From the NCBI GenBank assembly GCA_035505915.1, contig DATJQI010000064.1, forward strand, positions 1-49,038: DNA of 49,038 nt, in the 5' to 3' direction. Below are positions 25,204 to 33,638 of this stretch, one piece after another (position 1 is the stretch's first letter; the number at the start of each line of letters is the position of its first letter). The DNA is from 40CM-2-70-7 sp035505915. GTDB lineage: Bacteria; Gemmatimonadota; Gemmatimonadetes; Gemmatimonadales; GWC2-71-9. The position numbers were made by a program, and so were the translations under genes. The notes below the pieces were generated by a model. That model saw nothing but the letters and a program-made list of their open reading frames with translations, did no database searches and was not told the origin of the DNA.

Positions 25204-26542
25204 CGTTCCCCACCACGAAGAGCATCAACAGTATGATGAAGACGAACCCGGCCTGCGTGAGCCGCAACCGCACATTGAGCGACAGCGGCCGCCGCCGGAT
25301 TGCCTCCGCCGCCAGGAACACCAGCTGGCCGCCGTCGAGGATGGGGATGGGCAGCAGGTTCAGGATCGCGAGGTTGATGGAGAACGCGATGAGGAGGCCG
25401 AGGTACCAATCGGCGCCCAGCCGCACGGTCTGGCCGGAGACCTGCGCGATGGCCACCGGCCCCGAAAGCGCCCGCCGGAGCGATACGCGCCCCAGCACCA
25501 GTCCGCCGATCCCGCCGGCGATGGCCGTGGTCTGTTCCGTCAGCGTGCTCACCCCGTCCGTCAGGGCCTGCCCCAGCGGCAGCCGCACGTGCCGGACCGC
25601 CCGATCGGCCACCACCCCGATCTGCCCGTACACCGGAGGCCGTCCGGGGATGGTGTCCGCTCCCGTCGTGCTGTCCGGCGTCAGCACGAGCTGGACCATC
25701 GCCGCACCGCGCTGGATATCCATATGGAGGGGCCGGCCCGGCGACCGCCAGACGCGCTGCAGCACGTCCGTCCACCCGCGGATGGTGTCCCCGTCGATGC
25801 GCAGCACCACGTCGCCGGGCTTCGCTCCCCCCCGATAGGCCGGCATCCCGGGCTCGATCAGGCCGAACCGTGCGACATCCAGCGGGATGAGGGCTTCGAC
25901 CACCCGCACGCGATCCGAATCAGAGCCGCTGCCCGGAGTGACGCGGAGTGGCTCGGCACGTCCCGCCACCAGAATGCGCAGGGGGGCGGGGTCGTGCAGG
26001 ATGGCCCGCTCGATGTCGGACCAGCCGTTGACCGGAGAGTCGTTGATCGCGACGACGCGGTCCCCGAACCGCAGGCCGGCGAGCGCCTGGGCACCGGGCG
26101 GCAGGGTCGCCGTCTGCACCGAGTCCACCTGGGTCGTCGACGACTCCGCCACGCCGCGGGTCGCGCTCATCACGACGATCACGACGTAGGCCAGCACCAT
26201 GTTCATGGTGACGCCGGCGATCATCACGATGAACCGGGCCCAGAGGGGCTTCCGGTCGAAGGCGCGGGCCGGATCCACGGGCACCGCCGCAGGGCCGCCC
26301 TCGACCGCTCCCATCATGCCTTCGTCTTCCAGCCCCGCCATCTTGACGTACCCGCCGAAGGGCAGCGCCGAGATGCAGTACTCGGTCTCGCCGCGGCGGA
26401 ACGAGAGAATGGGCTTGCCGAATCCGAGCGAGAAGCGGTGGACCTGTACCCCCACCGCCTTCGCGGCCAGGAAATGCCCCGCCTCGTGAACGAAGATCAG
26501 AGTCCCGATCAGGACGACGAAGGCCAGCAGCGTCAGGAGCAC
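25181..26542 (-). CDS. rseP: Site-2 membrane metalloprotease RseP
   Basis: Intramembrane zinc protease (M50) that cuts anti-sigma factors and leftover signal peptides. 453 residues: HEAGH at 19-23 in the first membrane segment, GFGKPILSFRRGETEYCISA, then PFGGYVKMAG, two PDZ-like regions in the middle (ALAGLRFGDRVVAINDSPVN and AKPGDVVLRIDGDTIRGW), and the third zinc ligand in NLLPIPILDGGQL. The GTG start overlaps the end of dxr by 10 bp. The dxr-rseP pairing is common in bacteria. Given the ECF-type promoter at 45409, a sigma-factor pathway is plausible in this organism. Confidence 0.95.
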   Translation of the reverse strand: MLLTLLAFVVLIGTLIFVHEAGHFLAAKAVGVQVHRFSLGFGKPILSFRRGETEYCISALPFGGYVKMAGLEDEGMMGAVEGGPAAVPVDPARAFDRKPLWARFIVMIAGVTMNMVLAYVVIVVMSATRGVAESSTTQVDSVQTATLPPGAQALAGLRFGDRVVAINDSPVNGWSDIERAILHDPAPLRILVAGRAEPLRVTPGSGSDSDRVRVVEALIPLDVARFGLIEPGMPAYRGGAKPGDVVLRIDGDTIRGWTDVLQRVWRSPGRPLHMDIQRGAAMVQLVLTPDSTTGADTIPGRPPVYGQIGVVADRAVRHVRLPLGQALTDGVSTLTEQTTAIAGGIGGLVLGRVSLRRALSGPVAIAQVSGQTVRLGADWYLGLLIAFSINLAILNLLPIPILDGGQLVFLAAEAIRRRPLSLNVRLRLTQAGFVFIILLMLFVVGNDVFNIVR

Positions 26543-27636
26543 GCGATCTCCCGCGCCACGCGCCGGGCTTCGGCATCGGCCGCCAGGACGCCGGCGAGCG
26601 TGCCCGCGTCGCCCGCCGGCACCCGTTCCAGGGTCCCTGCGATCACCGCCGCGATCCGGCTGAACCGGATCGTCCCGTCGAGACAGAGCTCCACCGCCAC
26701 CTCGTTGGCCGCGTTGAACACCGCCGGAGCGGTCCCGCCCGCCATCCCCGCCCCTCTCCCCAATCCATACGCCGGAAAGAGCGCGGGGTTTACCCCTTCG
26801 AAGGTCAGGTCCCCGGCGGCCAGGGGATCGAACCGCCGCGCCCCCCCGTCGCTCACCCGGTCCGGGTGCGTCAGCGCGTACAGGATGGGCAGCTCCATCG
26901 TGGGGAACCCCACCTGCGCGAGCACCGAGCCGTCCCGGAACTCCACGAAGGCGTGGATGATGGACTGGGGATGCACCACGACTTCGACCGCCTCGTAGCC
27001 CAGCCCGAACAGGAAGTGGGCTTCGATCACCTCGAGCGCCTTGTTGACCAGGGTCGCCGAATCGACGGTGATCTTCCGGCCCATTTTCCACGTGGGGTGC
27101 CGGAGCGCCGCCTCCACCGTCGCGGCGGCGACCTGTTCCGCGGACCAGGTGCGGAAGGGGCCGCCGGAGGCGGTCAGGATCAGGCGGCTCACGTCCTCGG
27201 GCGTACGGCCCGACAGACACTGGAGCACGGCGCTGTGCTCCGAGTCCACCGGCACGATTTCCCCGCCGCCGGCGCGCGCCGCCGCCGTCACCAGCTCCCC
27301 GGCCATCACCAGGGTTTCCTTGTTCGCGAGCGCCACCCGCTTCCCCGCCGCGAGCGCGGCCAGCGTGGCCTCGAGGCCCGCGGCGCCCACGATCCCGTTC
27401 ACCACGATGCCCACGTCCGGGCGGGTCGCCGCTTCCACCAGGCACTCGCGGCCGTTCCCGTTCACGCACTTGGCGAACGCGGGCTTCCACTCCCGGGCCT
27501 GGGCCTCCAGGAGCTCACGGTTGGTGTGCGCGGTGAGGGCGACGAGATGAAAGCGGTCGCGCTGGCGCGACAGGACTTGCAGGGTGGAACGTCCGATGGA
27601 GCCCGTGGACCCCAGGATGGCGACGCCGGTGGTCAT
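26533..27636 (-). CDS. dxr: 1-deoxy-D-xylulose-5-phosphate reductoisomerase
   Basis: NADPH-dependent second step of the MEP isoprenoid pathway. 367 residues: NADPH motif VAILGSTGSIGRSTL, NGIVGAAGLEATL, ALANKETLVMAGELV, PVDSEHSAVLQCL (metal and substrate loop), LTASGGPFR, and GRKITVDSATLVNKALEVIE. The ATG overlaps the cdsA stop as ATGA. It supplies precursors used by UppS in the same operon. Confidence 0.97.
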   Translation of the reverse strand: MTTGVAILGSTGSIGRSTLQVLSRQRDRFHLVALTAHTNRELLEAQAREWKPAFAKCVNGNGRECLVEAATRPDVGIVVNGIVGAAGLEATLAALAAGKRVALANKETLVMAGELVTAAARAGGGEIVPVDSEHSAVLQCLSGRTPEDVSRLILTASGGPFRTWSAEQVAAATVEAALRHPTWKMGRKITVDSATLVNKALEVIEAHFLFGLGYEAVEVVVHPQSIIHAFVEFRDGSVLAQVGFPTMELPILYALTHPDRVSDGGARRFDPLAAGDLTFEGVNPALFPAYGLGRGAGMAGGTAPAVFNAANEVAVELCLDGTIRFSRIAAVIAGTLERVPAGDAGTLAGVLAADAEARRVAREIACS

Positions 27637-28469
27637 GGGATGTGGAAGAACCAGAACAGGCCGGCGGTCGCCGGAAGCACGAAATAGAGCGAGTCGAGGC
27701 GATCGAGAATCCCGCCGTGTCCGGGAATCAGGGACGACGAATCCTTCACGCCGGCTTCCCGCTTGAAGAGCGACTCGGCGACGTCGCCCACCTGGGCCAG
27801 CACGCCGATCGCGATCCCGATGACGGCCAGCGCGGCCGGCGCGGCCGTGATGCCCTGACGCGGGAGGATCCAGGTGCCGATGGCCACCGTGGCCGCCACG
27901 GCGCCGATCAGGCCTCCCACCGCCCCCGCCCAGGTCTTGTTCGGGGACACCACCGGGGCGAGCTTCGGCCCGCCGATGGCGGACCCGGCCGCCATCGCGG
28001 CGGTGTCGCAGATCCAGGTGGCGATGAGGGGCAGGAGGACCAGCCACGTCCCCGCCCACGGGGACAGCGCGGACCGGCTGCGCAGCATCAGGATGAACGC
28101 CGGGAGCCACGAGGCGTAGAGCGGGCCGAACACCGTGAGCGCCACCACCGGCAGGGGCTTCGCCGCCGGCGAGCGGGTCGCCAGGGCCGCTGCCATCACG
28201 ACCATCAGCCAGCCGGCGAGGGCGAAGGGCCAGGCGATCGCGTAGGGCGAGGTGATGCCCAGCGGGATGGCGAACGCGCAGAGATACCCCAGCCAGCCGA
28301 TGGGCGCGATGCCCTGCTTCCGGCCGAGGTCGTACAGCTCCCGCGTTCCCAGGACCCCGAGGATGGCCAGGGCGGACGCCAGAATCCAGTCGCCGGCGTA
28401 GATGATCAGGATCGCGGCGGGGATCGCCACGACGGCGAAGGCGATCCGGACCACCAGGTTCCGCGACAT
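27633..28469 (-). CDS. cdsA: Phosphatidate cytidylyltransferase (CDP-diacylglycerol synthase)
   Basis: Makes CDP-diacylglycerol for phospholipid synthesis. 278 residues with about eight membrane segments. The C-terminal signature is complete: SPNKTWAGAVGG, then GDVAESLFKREAGVKDSSSL, IPGHGGILDRLDSL. Starts at ATG 28469, overlapping the uppS stop by one base (TGATG). Confidence 0.96.
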   Translation of the reverse strand: MSRNLVVRIAFAVVAIPAAILIIYAGDWILASALAILGVLGTRELYDLGRKQGIAPIGWLGYLCAFAIPLGITSPYAIAWPFALAGWLMVVMAAALATRSPAAKPLPVVALTVFGPLYASWLPAFILMLRSRSALSPWAGTWLVLLPLIATWICDTAAMAAGSAIGGPKLAPVVSPNKTWAGAVGGLIGAVAATVAIGTWILPRQGITAAPAALAVIGIAIGVLAQVGDVAESLFKREAGVKDSSSLIPGHGGILDRLDSLYFVLPATAGLFWFFHIP

Positions 28470-29212
28470 CAGGCCGTGACGTTACCGAAGCGTCGCTCGC
28501 GCCGCTGGTAGTCGAGGATGGCTTCGTAGAAACACTGGCGGTCGAAATCGGGCCAGAGCACCGGCGTGATGTAGATCTCGGTGTAGGCCAGCTGCCAGAG
28601 CAGGAAGTTGGAGAGCCGCCGCTCCCCCGAGGTGCGGATCAGGAAGTCGGGGTCGGGCCAGGGCGCGGTATAGAGCGTGGCGGCCAGGGCCGCTTCGTCG
28701 AGGTCCTCGAGCCGCTTGGTGCCCTTCAGCACTTCTTCCGCGAGGAGCCGCGCCCCCCGGGCCAGCTCGGCGCGCGACGAATACGAGATGCAGAGATTGA
28801 GGGAGAGCCGGGTGCCCCCGCGGGTATCCGCCTCGATCCGCTCGACCGCGGCGCGCTGCTTGGGGCCGAGCCGCGTCCGGTCGCCGAGGACGTTCACCCG
28901 GACCCCCTGCTCCCGCAGCTCGTTCACCTCGCGCGCGATGTACTCCTCGAGGAGATCCATCAGGGCGGAGATTTCGGTGGGGGGGCGGTTCCAGTTCTCC
29001 TCGGAGAACGCGAACAGGGTGAGGACGTCGACGCCGCTCTGGATGGCGCCTTCGACCACTTCCCGCACCGCCTTCATCCCGGCCCGGTGGCCGAGGGGCC
29101 GCGGCATCAGGCGGCCCCGGGCCCAGCGCCCGTTGCCGTCCATGATGATGGCGACGTGGCGGGGGACGCCCCCGTTCAGGCGAATCTGCGCGAGCAGATC
29201 GGCGGTGACCAC
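28469..29212 (-). CDS. uppS: Undecaprenyl diphosphate synthase
   Basis: cis-prenyltransferase that makes the lipid carrier for peptidoglycan. 247 residues: HVAIIMDGNGRWA (catalytic Asp), GHRAGMKAVREVV, LTLFAFSEENWNRP, and the C-terminal DPDFLIRTSGERRLSNFLLW. The GTG start shares one base with the frr stop (TAGTG). A shorter variant is not supported, because residues before the DGNGR motif are normal. Confidence 0.97.
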   Translation of the reverse strand: MVTADLLAQIRLNGGVPRHVAIIMDGNGRWARGRLMPRPLGHRAGMKAVREVVEGAIQSGVDVLTLFAFSEENWNRPPTEISALMDLLEEYIAREVNELREQGVRVNVLGDRTRLGPKQRAAVERIEADTRGGTRLSLNLCISYSSRAELARGARLLAEEVLKGTKRLEDLDEAALAATLYTAPWPDPDFLIRTSGERRLSNFLLWQLAYTEIYITPVLWPDFDRQCFYEAILDYQRRERRFGNVTA

Positions 29213-29766
29213 TAGACCTCCATGATCTCCGCTTCTTTGCTCTTCACCGCGTCTTCGATGTGCTTCATCCGCTCGTCGTGCAGTTTCTGGATGTCCTTCT
29301 CCGTGTGCTTCTTCTCGTCCTCGGAGACGTGCTCCAGCTTCTTGGCCTTGGAGATGGCGTCGGTCCGGGCGTGGCGCACGGCCACGCGGCCCTCCTCCGC
29401 GAACTTGTGCACCACCTTGACCAGCTCCTTCCGCCGCTCCTCGGTGAGGGCCGGAATCGGGATGCGGATCACGGTGCCGTCGCTGGAGGGCGTGAGGCCG
29501 AGCTCGGAGACGACGATGGCCTTCTCGATGGCCTTGGCCAGCGACTTGTCCCAGGGCGTGACGGTGAGGAGCTTGGGCTCGGGCGCCGCGACGCTGGCGA
29601 CCTGGTTGAGCGGCATCATGTTGCCGTAGGCGTCCACGCGGACGACGTCGAGGAGCGTGGTGGTGGCCCGGCCGGTGCGGACGCTCGAGAATTCGCGTTT
29701 CACCGACTCGACGGCCTTGTCCATCGCCTGCTTGGCCTGTTTCAAGAGCTCGGGGATCGTGCTCAT
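29212..29766 (-). CDS. frr: Ribosome recycling factor
   Basis: Splits terminated ribosomes with EF-G. 184 residues, the usual length. KREFSSVRTGRATTTLLD, PLNQVASVAAPEPKLLTV, PWDKSLAKAIEKAI, and the long helices TEERRKELVKVVHKFAEEGR. The ATG overlaps the pyrH stop as ATGA. Confidence 0.98.
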   Translation of the reverse strand: MSTIPELLKQAKQAMDKAVESVKREFSSVRTGRATTTLLDVVRVDAYGNMMPLNQVASVAAPEPKLLTVTPWDKSLAKAIEKAIVVSELGLTPSSDGTVIRIPIPALTEERRKELVKVVHKFAEEGRVAVRHARTDAISKAKKLEHVSEDEKKHTEKDIQKLHDERMKHIEDAVKSKEAEIMEV

Positions 29767-30479
29767 CGGACGATAGTGCCGACGCGCTCTCCCGCGAGGA
29801 CTCGGGCCGTCGCGCCGGTCTGGTTGATGTTGAATACCACGATGGGGAGCCGGTTCTCCTTGCACAACCCGAAGGCGTTGGCGTCCATCACGCCGTAGCC
29901 CTGGACCAGGGCATCCTGGAACGACAACTCCGGAATGAACCTGGCCGCTTTGTCCTTCTTGGGATCGGCCGTGTAGACGCCGTCCACGTTGGTCGCCTTC
30001 ATCAGGACCTGCGCCTCGATTTCCAGGGCGCGGAGCACGGCGGCCGTATCCGTCGAAAAGTAGGGGTTTCCGGTGCCCCCGGCGAAGATCACCATCCGGC
30101 CCTTCTCGAGGTGCCGGACCGCGCGGCGCCGGATGTACGGCTCGGCCAGCTCCTCCATCCGGATGGCGGTCATCACGCGGGTGTCGACGCCCTTCTTCTC
30201 CAGGATGTCCTGGAGCGCCAGGGCGTTGATGATGGTGGCCAGCATCCCCATGTAGTCGGCGGAGACCCGGTCCATCCCCTGCTGGCTGGCGGTGGTGCCG
30301 CGGAGGATGTTGCCGCCCCCCACCACCAGGCCCAGCTGCACGCCCGTGGCCGCCACCGCCTTCAGCTCGTCGGTGAGGGACTCCAGGGTCGAGAAATCGA
30401 TCCCCGCGCCGGTGCCCTTCCCCCCCGCGAAATGCTCCCCCGACAGCTTGAGGAGGGCGCGCTTGTAGGTCAGCGCCAC
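29763..30479 (-). CDS. pyrH: UMP kinase
   Basis: Phosphorylates UMP to UDP. 238 residues of the amino-acid-kinase fold: YKRALLKLSGE, GLVVGGGNILRG, DYMGMLATIINALALQD, GGTGNPYFSTDTAAVLRA, and KATNVDGVYTADPKKD. Start GTG 30479, 5 bp after the tsf stop. Confidence 0.98.
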   Translation of the reverse strand: MALTYKRALLKLSGEHFAGGKGTGAGIDFSTLESLTDELKAVAATGVQLGLVVGGGNILRGTTASQQGMDRVSADYMGMLATIINALALQDILEKKGVDTRVMTAIRMEELAEPYIRRRAVRHLEKGRMVIFAGGTGNPYFSTDTAAVLRALEIEAQVLMKATNVDGVYTADPKKDKAARFIPELSFQDALVQGYGVMDANAFGLCKENRLPIVVFNINQTGATARVLAGERVGTIVR

Positions 30480-30484
30480 GGCGG

Positions 30485-31084
30485 TCAGGTCCCCCCGAGC
30501 TCGAACCGCGCGAACCGGCGGACCTGCACCTTCTCGCCGGTCTTGCCCGAGTACGCCGTCACCAGGTCGCCGATCGTGACCTTGTCGTCCTTCACGAAGG
30601 GCTGCTCGAGCAGCACGCTCTCCTGGTAGAACTTCTTGAGCATCCCCTCCACGATCTTGCCGCGGATCTGCTCCGGCTTCTTCTGCTCGATCACCTGCGC
30701 CTCGTAGATCCGCCGCTCGCGCTCGACGACGTCCGCCGGCAGGTCCTCGATCTTCACGGCGAGGGGCCGGGTGGACGCGATCTGGAGCGCCACGTCCTTG
30801 GCGAGCTGCTTGAACTCGTCGGTGCGGGCGACGAAATCGGTCTCGCAGTTCAGCTCCACCATCACGCCGATCTTGCCCGTGAAGTGGATGTAGGAGTCGA
30901 TGAGACCTTCGGTCGCGACCCGCTCGGCCCGCTTCTCGGCCTTGGCCGCGTACTTGACCCGGAGGATCTCGGTGGCCTTGTCCAGGTCGCCGCCGGTCTC
31001 TTCGAGCGCCCGCTTGCAGTCCATCATGCCGGCTCCGGTGCGATTCCGGAGCTCCGCCACCTGCTTCGCAGAAATCTCAGCCAT
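30485..31084 (-). CDS. tsf: Elongation factor Ts
   Basis: GDP exchange factor for EF-Tu. 199 residues, so a short form with one core subdomain, as in Thermus and many other phyla. LRNRTGAGMMDCKRALEE (UBA-like N-terminus), then VELNCETDFVARTDEF and LLEQPFVKDD. ATG 31084. A hairpin with a T-run lies just before it, so tsf is probably made at a lower level than rpsB. Confidence 0.97.
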   Translation of the reverse strand: MAEISAKQVAELRNRTGAGMMDCKRALEETGGDLDKATEILRVKYAAKAEKRAERVATEGLIDSYIHFTGKIGVMVELNCETDFVARTDEFKQLAKDVALQIASTRPLAVKIEDLPADVVERERRIYEAQVIEQKKPEQIRGKIVEGMLKKFYQESVLLEQPFVKDDKVTIGDLVTAYSGKTGEKVQVRRFARFELGGT

Positions 31085-31098
31085 TCCAGTTCCCCGTG

Positions 31099-31137
31099 AA
31101 AAAATGCCGCCCTCGGCCGTCAGGCGCGGAGGGCGGC
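31099..31137 (-). terminator. Intrinsic terminator/attenuator between rpsB and tsf
   Basis: Reading leftward: GCCGCCCTC, 14-nt loop, GAGGGCGGC, A, then TTTTTT. A perfect 9-bp GC stem with six T. tsf begins 14 bp after the T-run, so some read-through must occur. A partial terminator at the same place is known in E. coli. Confidence 0.8.
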
Positions 31138-31169
31138 GGCTCGTGTGCCTGTGCCGACGAAGGCCGCGC

Positions 31170-32048
31170 TTACGCGCCCCCCGCCGCCGACGTCCCTCCC
31201 GCCGGCGTTTCGTCCGTCTTCAGCCGGGCCGCGATGGCCTCCGGCTTGGGCCGCCGCTTCCGGCGGGCGGGCTTCTTCTTGCGGTCGCCTTCGGCTTCCG
31301 CCTCCACGCCCGTCTCGGTGGAGTACGTCGTCCCTTCCGCGTCCTCGGACGCGTCCCGGAGCGGCATCTGGCGCCGGGCCTCGCCGATCACGTCCGACAG
31401 GGCCGCGGTGATCAGCGCCACCGACCGGATCGCGTCGTCGTTCCCGGGTACCGGCACCGTGATCAGGTCCGGATCGGCGTTGGTGTCGACGATCGCGACC
31501 ACCGGGATGCCGAGCTTGTTGGCCTCGGCCACGGCGATGCGCTCCTTCTTGGCGTCGACGATGAACAGCGCCCCGGGGAGCCGGCCCATGTTCTTGATGC
31601 CCGACAGGTTCTTCTCGAGCTTGCCCCGCTCCCGGTCGAACAGCAGCTGTTCCTTCTTCGTGTAGTTCTCGAACTCACCCTCGGCCGCGCCCTGCTCCAG
31701 ATCCTTCAGCCGCTTGATCTGCTTCTTGATGGTCTGGAAGTTCGTCAGCGTGCCGCCGAGCCACCGCTCACACACGAAGAACGAGCCGCAGCGCTCGGCT
31801 TCGGCCTGGAGGATGGCCTTCAGCTGCTTCTTGGTGCAGACGAAGAGGATGCCTTCACCCTTCAGGACGACGCCGCGGAGGAGCTCCTGGGCCTGCTGGA
31901 GCTGGTGCAGCGTCTTCTGGAGATCGATGATGTAGATGCCGGAGCGCTCGGCGAAGATGAACCGCCGCATCTTCGGGTTCCAGCGCCGAGTCTGGTGTCC
32001 GAAGTGGACACCGGCTTCCAGCAGGTCCTGCAGTTGAGGCTGCGCCAT
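31170..32048 (-). CDS. rpsB: 30S ribosomal protein S2
   Basis: 292 residues. LQDLLEAGVHFGHQTRRWNP (family signature), then GIYIIDLQKTL, RWLGGTLTNF and PGALFIVDAKKERIAVAEA, IVDTNADPDLITVPVPGND. The last 60 residues are an acidic/Lys-rich extension (DRKKKPARRKRRPKPEA) longer than in E. coli. ATG 32048 has AAAGGA four bases upstream. A 163-bp gap containing a GTCAGG-type repeat separates it from rpsI. Confidence 0.98.
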   Translation of the reverse strand: MAQPQLQDLLEAGVHFGHQTRRWNPKMRRFIFAERSGIYIIDLQKTLHQLQQAQELLRGVVLKGEGILFVCTKKQLKAILQAEAERCGSFFVCERWLGGTLTNFQTIKKQIKRLKDLEQGAAEGEFENYTKKEQLLFDRERGKLEKNLSGIKNMGRLPGALFIVDAKKERIAVAEANKLGIPVVAIVDTNADPDLITVPVPGNDDAIRSVALITAALSDVIGEARRQMPLRDASEDAEGTTYSTETGVEAEAEGDRKKKPARRKRRPKPEAIAARLKTDETPAGGTSAAGGA

Positions 32049-32145
32049 GCAATCCTTTCTTGGGTTTTGAACCGCCGTCTCCGTCATCTCCGCTGCCACC
32101 CCGGAGGGACCCGGCACCGGATCGGGAGACGTGTGAGTTAGGCGC

Positions 32146-32210
32146 CGGGTCTCGGGTGTCTGGTTCCAGGGAGCGCCCCTGACACCTGACACCCGGTCCC
32201 TGGCACCCGG
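32146..32210. repeat. TGACACC-type inverted repeat between rpsI and rpsB
   Basis: On the + strand CCGGGTCTCGGGTGTCTGG faces CCTGACACCTGACACCCGG, continuing GTCCCTGGCACCCGG. It abuts the rpsI stop. Same words as at 17659-17731. It may fold in the rpsI-rpsB transcript. No T-run. The remaining bases 32049-32145 show no other signal beyond the rpsB ribosome binding site. Confidence 0.65.
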
Positions 32211-32211
32211 C

Positions 32212-32619
32212 TTATCTCTTGCTGAACTGGAACCGCTTCCGCGCTCCCGACCGGCCGGGCTTCTTCCGCTCCACGGCGCGCGGGTCGCGGGTGAGCAGAC
32301 CCTGCTCGCGCAGCTTTTTCCGGTGGCGCTCGTCGGCCAGGCAGAGCGCGCGGGCGATGCCCATCCGGATCGCGCCGGCCTGCCCCGTCATCCCGCCGCC
32401 GTTCACCCGCGCCCGGACGTCGAACGCGCCCAGGGTGTCGGTGACCGTGAACGACTGCTGGATGTGCGACACGAGGCTCGGCCGGGGGAAATAATCACCC
32501 AGCGTGCGCCCGTTGATGTTCCACTTGCCCGAGCCCGGCGTCAGATACACGCGCGCGACGGCGACCTTCCGGCGGCCGATGGCGTGCCAGCGCAGCTCCG
32601 GGGTGATGGCGGAGCTCAC
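32212..32619 (-). CDS. rpsI: 30S ribosomal protein S9
   Basis: 135 residues. HAIGRRKVAVARVYLTPG, then VNGGGMTGQAGAIRMGIARA and the C-terminal KKPGRSGARKRFQFSKR, whose last Lys-Arg reaches the P-site tRNA. The GTG start overlaps the rplM stop as GTGA, the usual rplM-rpsI pairing. Confidence 0.98.
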   Translation of the reverse strand: MSSAITPELRWHAIGRRKVAVARVYLTPGSGKWNINGRTLGDYFPRPSLVSHIQQSFTVTDTLGAFDVRARVNGGGMTGQAGAIRMGIARALCLADERHRKKLREQGLLTRDPRAVERKKPGRSGARKRFQFSKR

Positions 32620-33059
32620 TTGGCCCCCGCGATCGTCATCGGCACGGGCTGCTGCGCCACGTGCGGGTGGTTGGGACCGGCGTACACCTTGAGCATCTGC
32701 TTCACCTTTTGACGCGACAGCGTGGTTTTGGGCAGCATCCCCCACACCGCTTTCTCGATGACGCGGTCGGGATGCTTGGCCAGCATGTTGGCGACGGGCG
32801 TGAACCGCTCGTGCCCCATGTAGCCGGTATGCCGGAAGTACCGCTTCTGTGACGCCTTCTGGCCGGTGAGCTTCACGGCCTCCGCGTTGACCACGATGAC
32901 GCAGTCACCGCCGTTGACGTGCGGCGTGAAGGTCGGCTTGTGCTTCCCGCGAAGCACTTGCGCCACCCGGCTCGCGAGGCGGCCGAGGGGCTGGCCCGCG
33001 GCGTCCACGACCCACCACTGGCGCTCGATGTCGGCTGGCTTCAGAACGAAGGTCTTCAT
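32616..33059 (-). CDS. rplM: 50S ribosomal protein L13
   Basis: 147 residues. WWVVDAAGQPLGRLASRVAQ, LRGKHKPTFTPHVNGGDCVI, VEGMLPKTTLSRQ-like segment read here as VWGMLPKTTLSRQKVKQML. First gene of the long translation/lipid operon; a near-consensus promoter lies 36 bp upstream. GAGGG lies just before ATG 33059. Confidence 0.98.
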   Translation of the reverse strand: MKTFVLKPADIERQWWVVDAAGQPLGRLASRVAQVLRGKHKPTFTPHVNGGDCVIVVNAEAVKLTGQKASQKRYFRHTGYMGHERFTPVANMLAKHPDRVIEKAVWGMLPKTTLSRQKVKQMLKVYAGPNHPHVAQQPVPMTIAGAK

Positions 33060-33094
33060 GTCCCTCTAGAGTGCCCGAAAAAAGACAGACGGGA

Positions 33095-33123
33095 ATCGTA
33101 ACCAGGGCCTAAGCGACTGTCAA
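33095..33123 (-). promoter_or_regulatory. Near-consensus sigma-70 promoter for rplM operon
   Basis: Leftward TTGACA (perfect), 17-bp spacer, TACGAT. Start near 33087, leader about 28 nt. The -35 box contains the stop codon of the biotin carrier gene (AAT-TGA-CA), so the two functions share bases. Confidence 0.75.
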
Positions 33124-33638
33124 TTGGAGGGTTCCACACTTCCCAGGGTGACGAGAACCGCCCCCTTCTCCACGACTGAGCCCGGGGCGACGTGGATCTT
33201 GAGGACCACCGCGGCGTGGGCCGCCTTGAGCTCGTTCTCCATCTTCATCGCCTCGACCACGACGAGGCCCGCTCCGGCCGGCACCCGCTGCCCTTCGGTC
33301 ACAGGGATCCTGACCACCAGGCCGGGCATCGGCGCCCGCACCACCCCCCCACCCCCCGGACCCCCCTTCTTTCCGGTCAGGGCGCGGATCGCCTGGGTCC
33401 GCTCGTCCACCGCCTCCACCTCGACCCGCTCCCCCACCACCCCCAGGGCCCATTGCCCGACCCCCTCGAGGGCCTGCGCCGCCACGGTCCAGGAGTCCTG
33501 CCCGAGGAGGAGGTTGTGGAGAGGCGTGCCCGGGGCCCCCGCCAGGTGGGCGTCCAGGGTCTGGCCGTCCACCCGCACCGCCCCTCCCAGCACCTCCACC
33601 TCGATGGTCCGGGCGCCCAGGCGCACGAAGTACTTCAC
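33120..33638 (-). CDS. Biotin carboxyl carrier protein of an acyl-CoA carboxylase
   Basis: 172 residues. The C-terminal biotinyl domain (about 98-168) has VVEAMKMENELKA with the biotinylated K132 and the usual PMPGLVVRIPV loop. The first 90 residues, before a Gly-rich linker, may correspond to the domain that joins biotin carboxylase and carrier in fused alpha chains of propionyl-CoA-type carboxylases. It lacks the Ala/Pro-rich N-terminus of AccB. GTG start overlaps the methyltransferase stop as GTGA. It should work with the biotin carboxylase (34879) and beta chain (37315). Confidence 0.92.
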   Translation of the reverse strand: MKYFVRLGARTIEVEVLGGAVRVDGQTLDAHLAGAPGTPLHNLLLGQDSWTVAAQALEGVGQWALGVVGERVEVEAVDERTQAIRALTGKKGGPGGGGVVRAPMPGLVVRIPVTEGQRVPAGAGLVVVEAMKMENELKAAHAAVVLKIHVAPGSVVEKGAVLVTLGSVEPSN

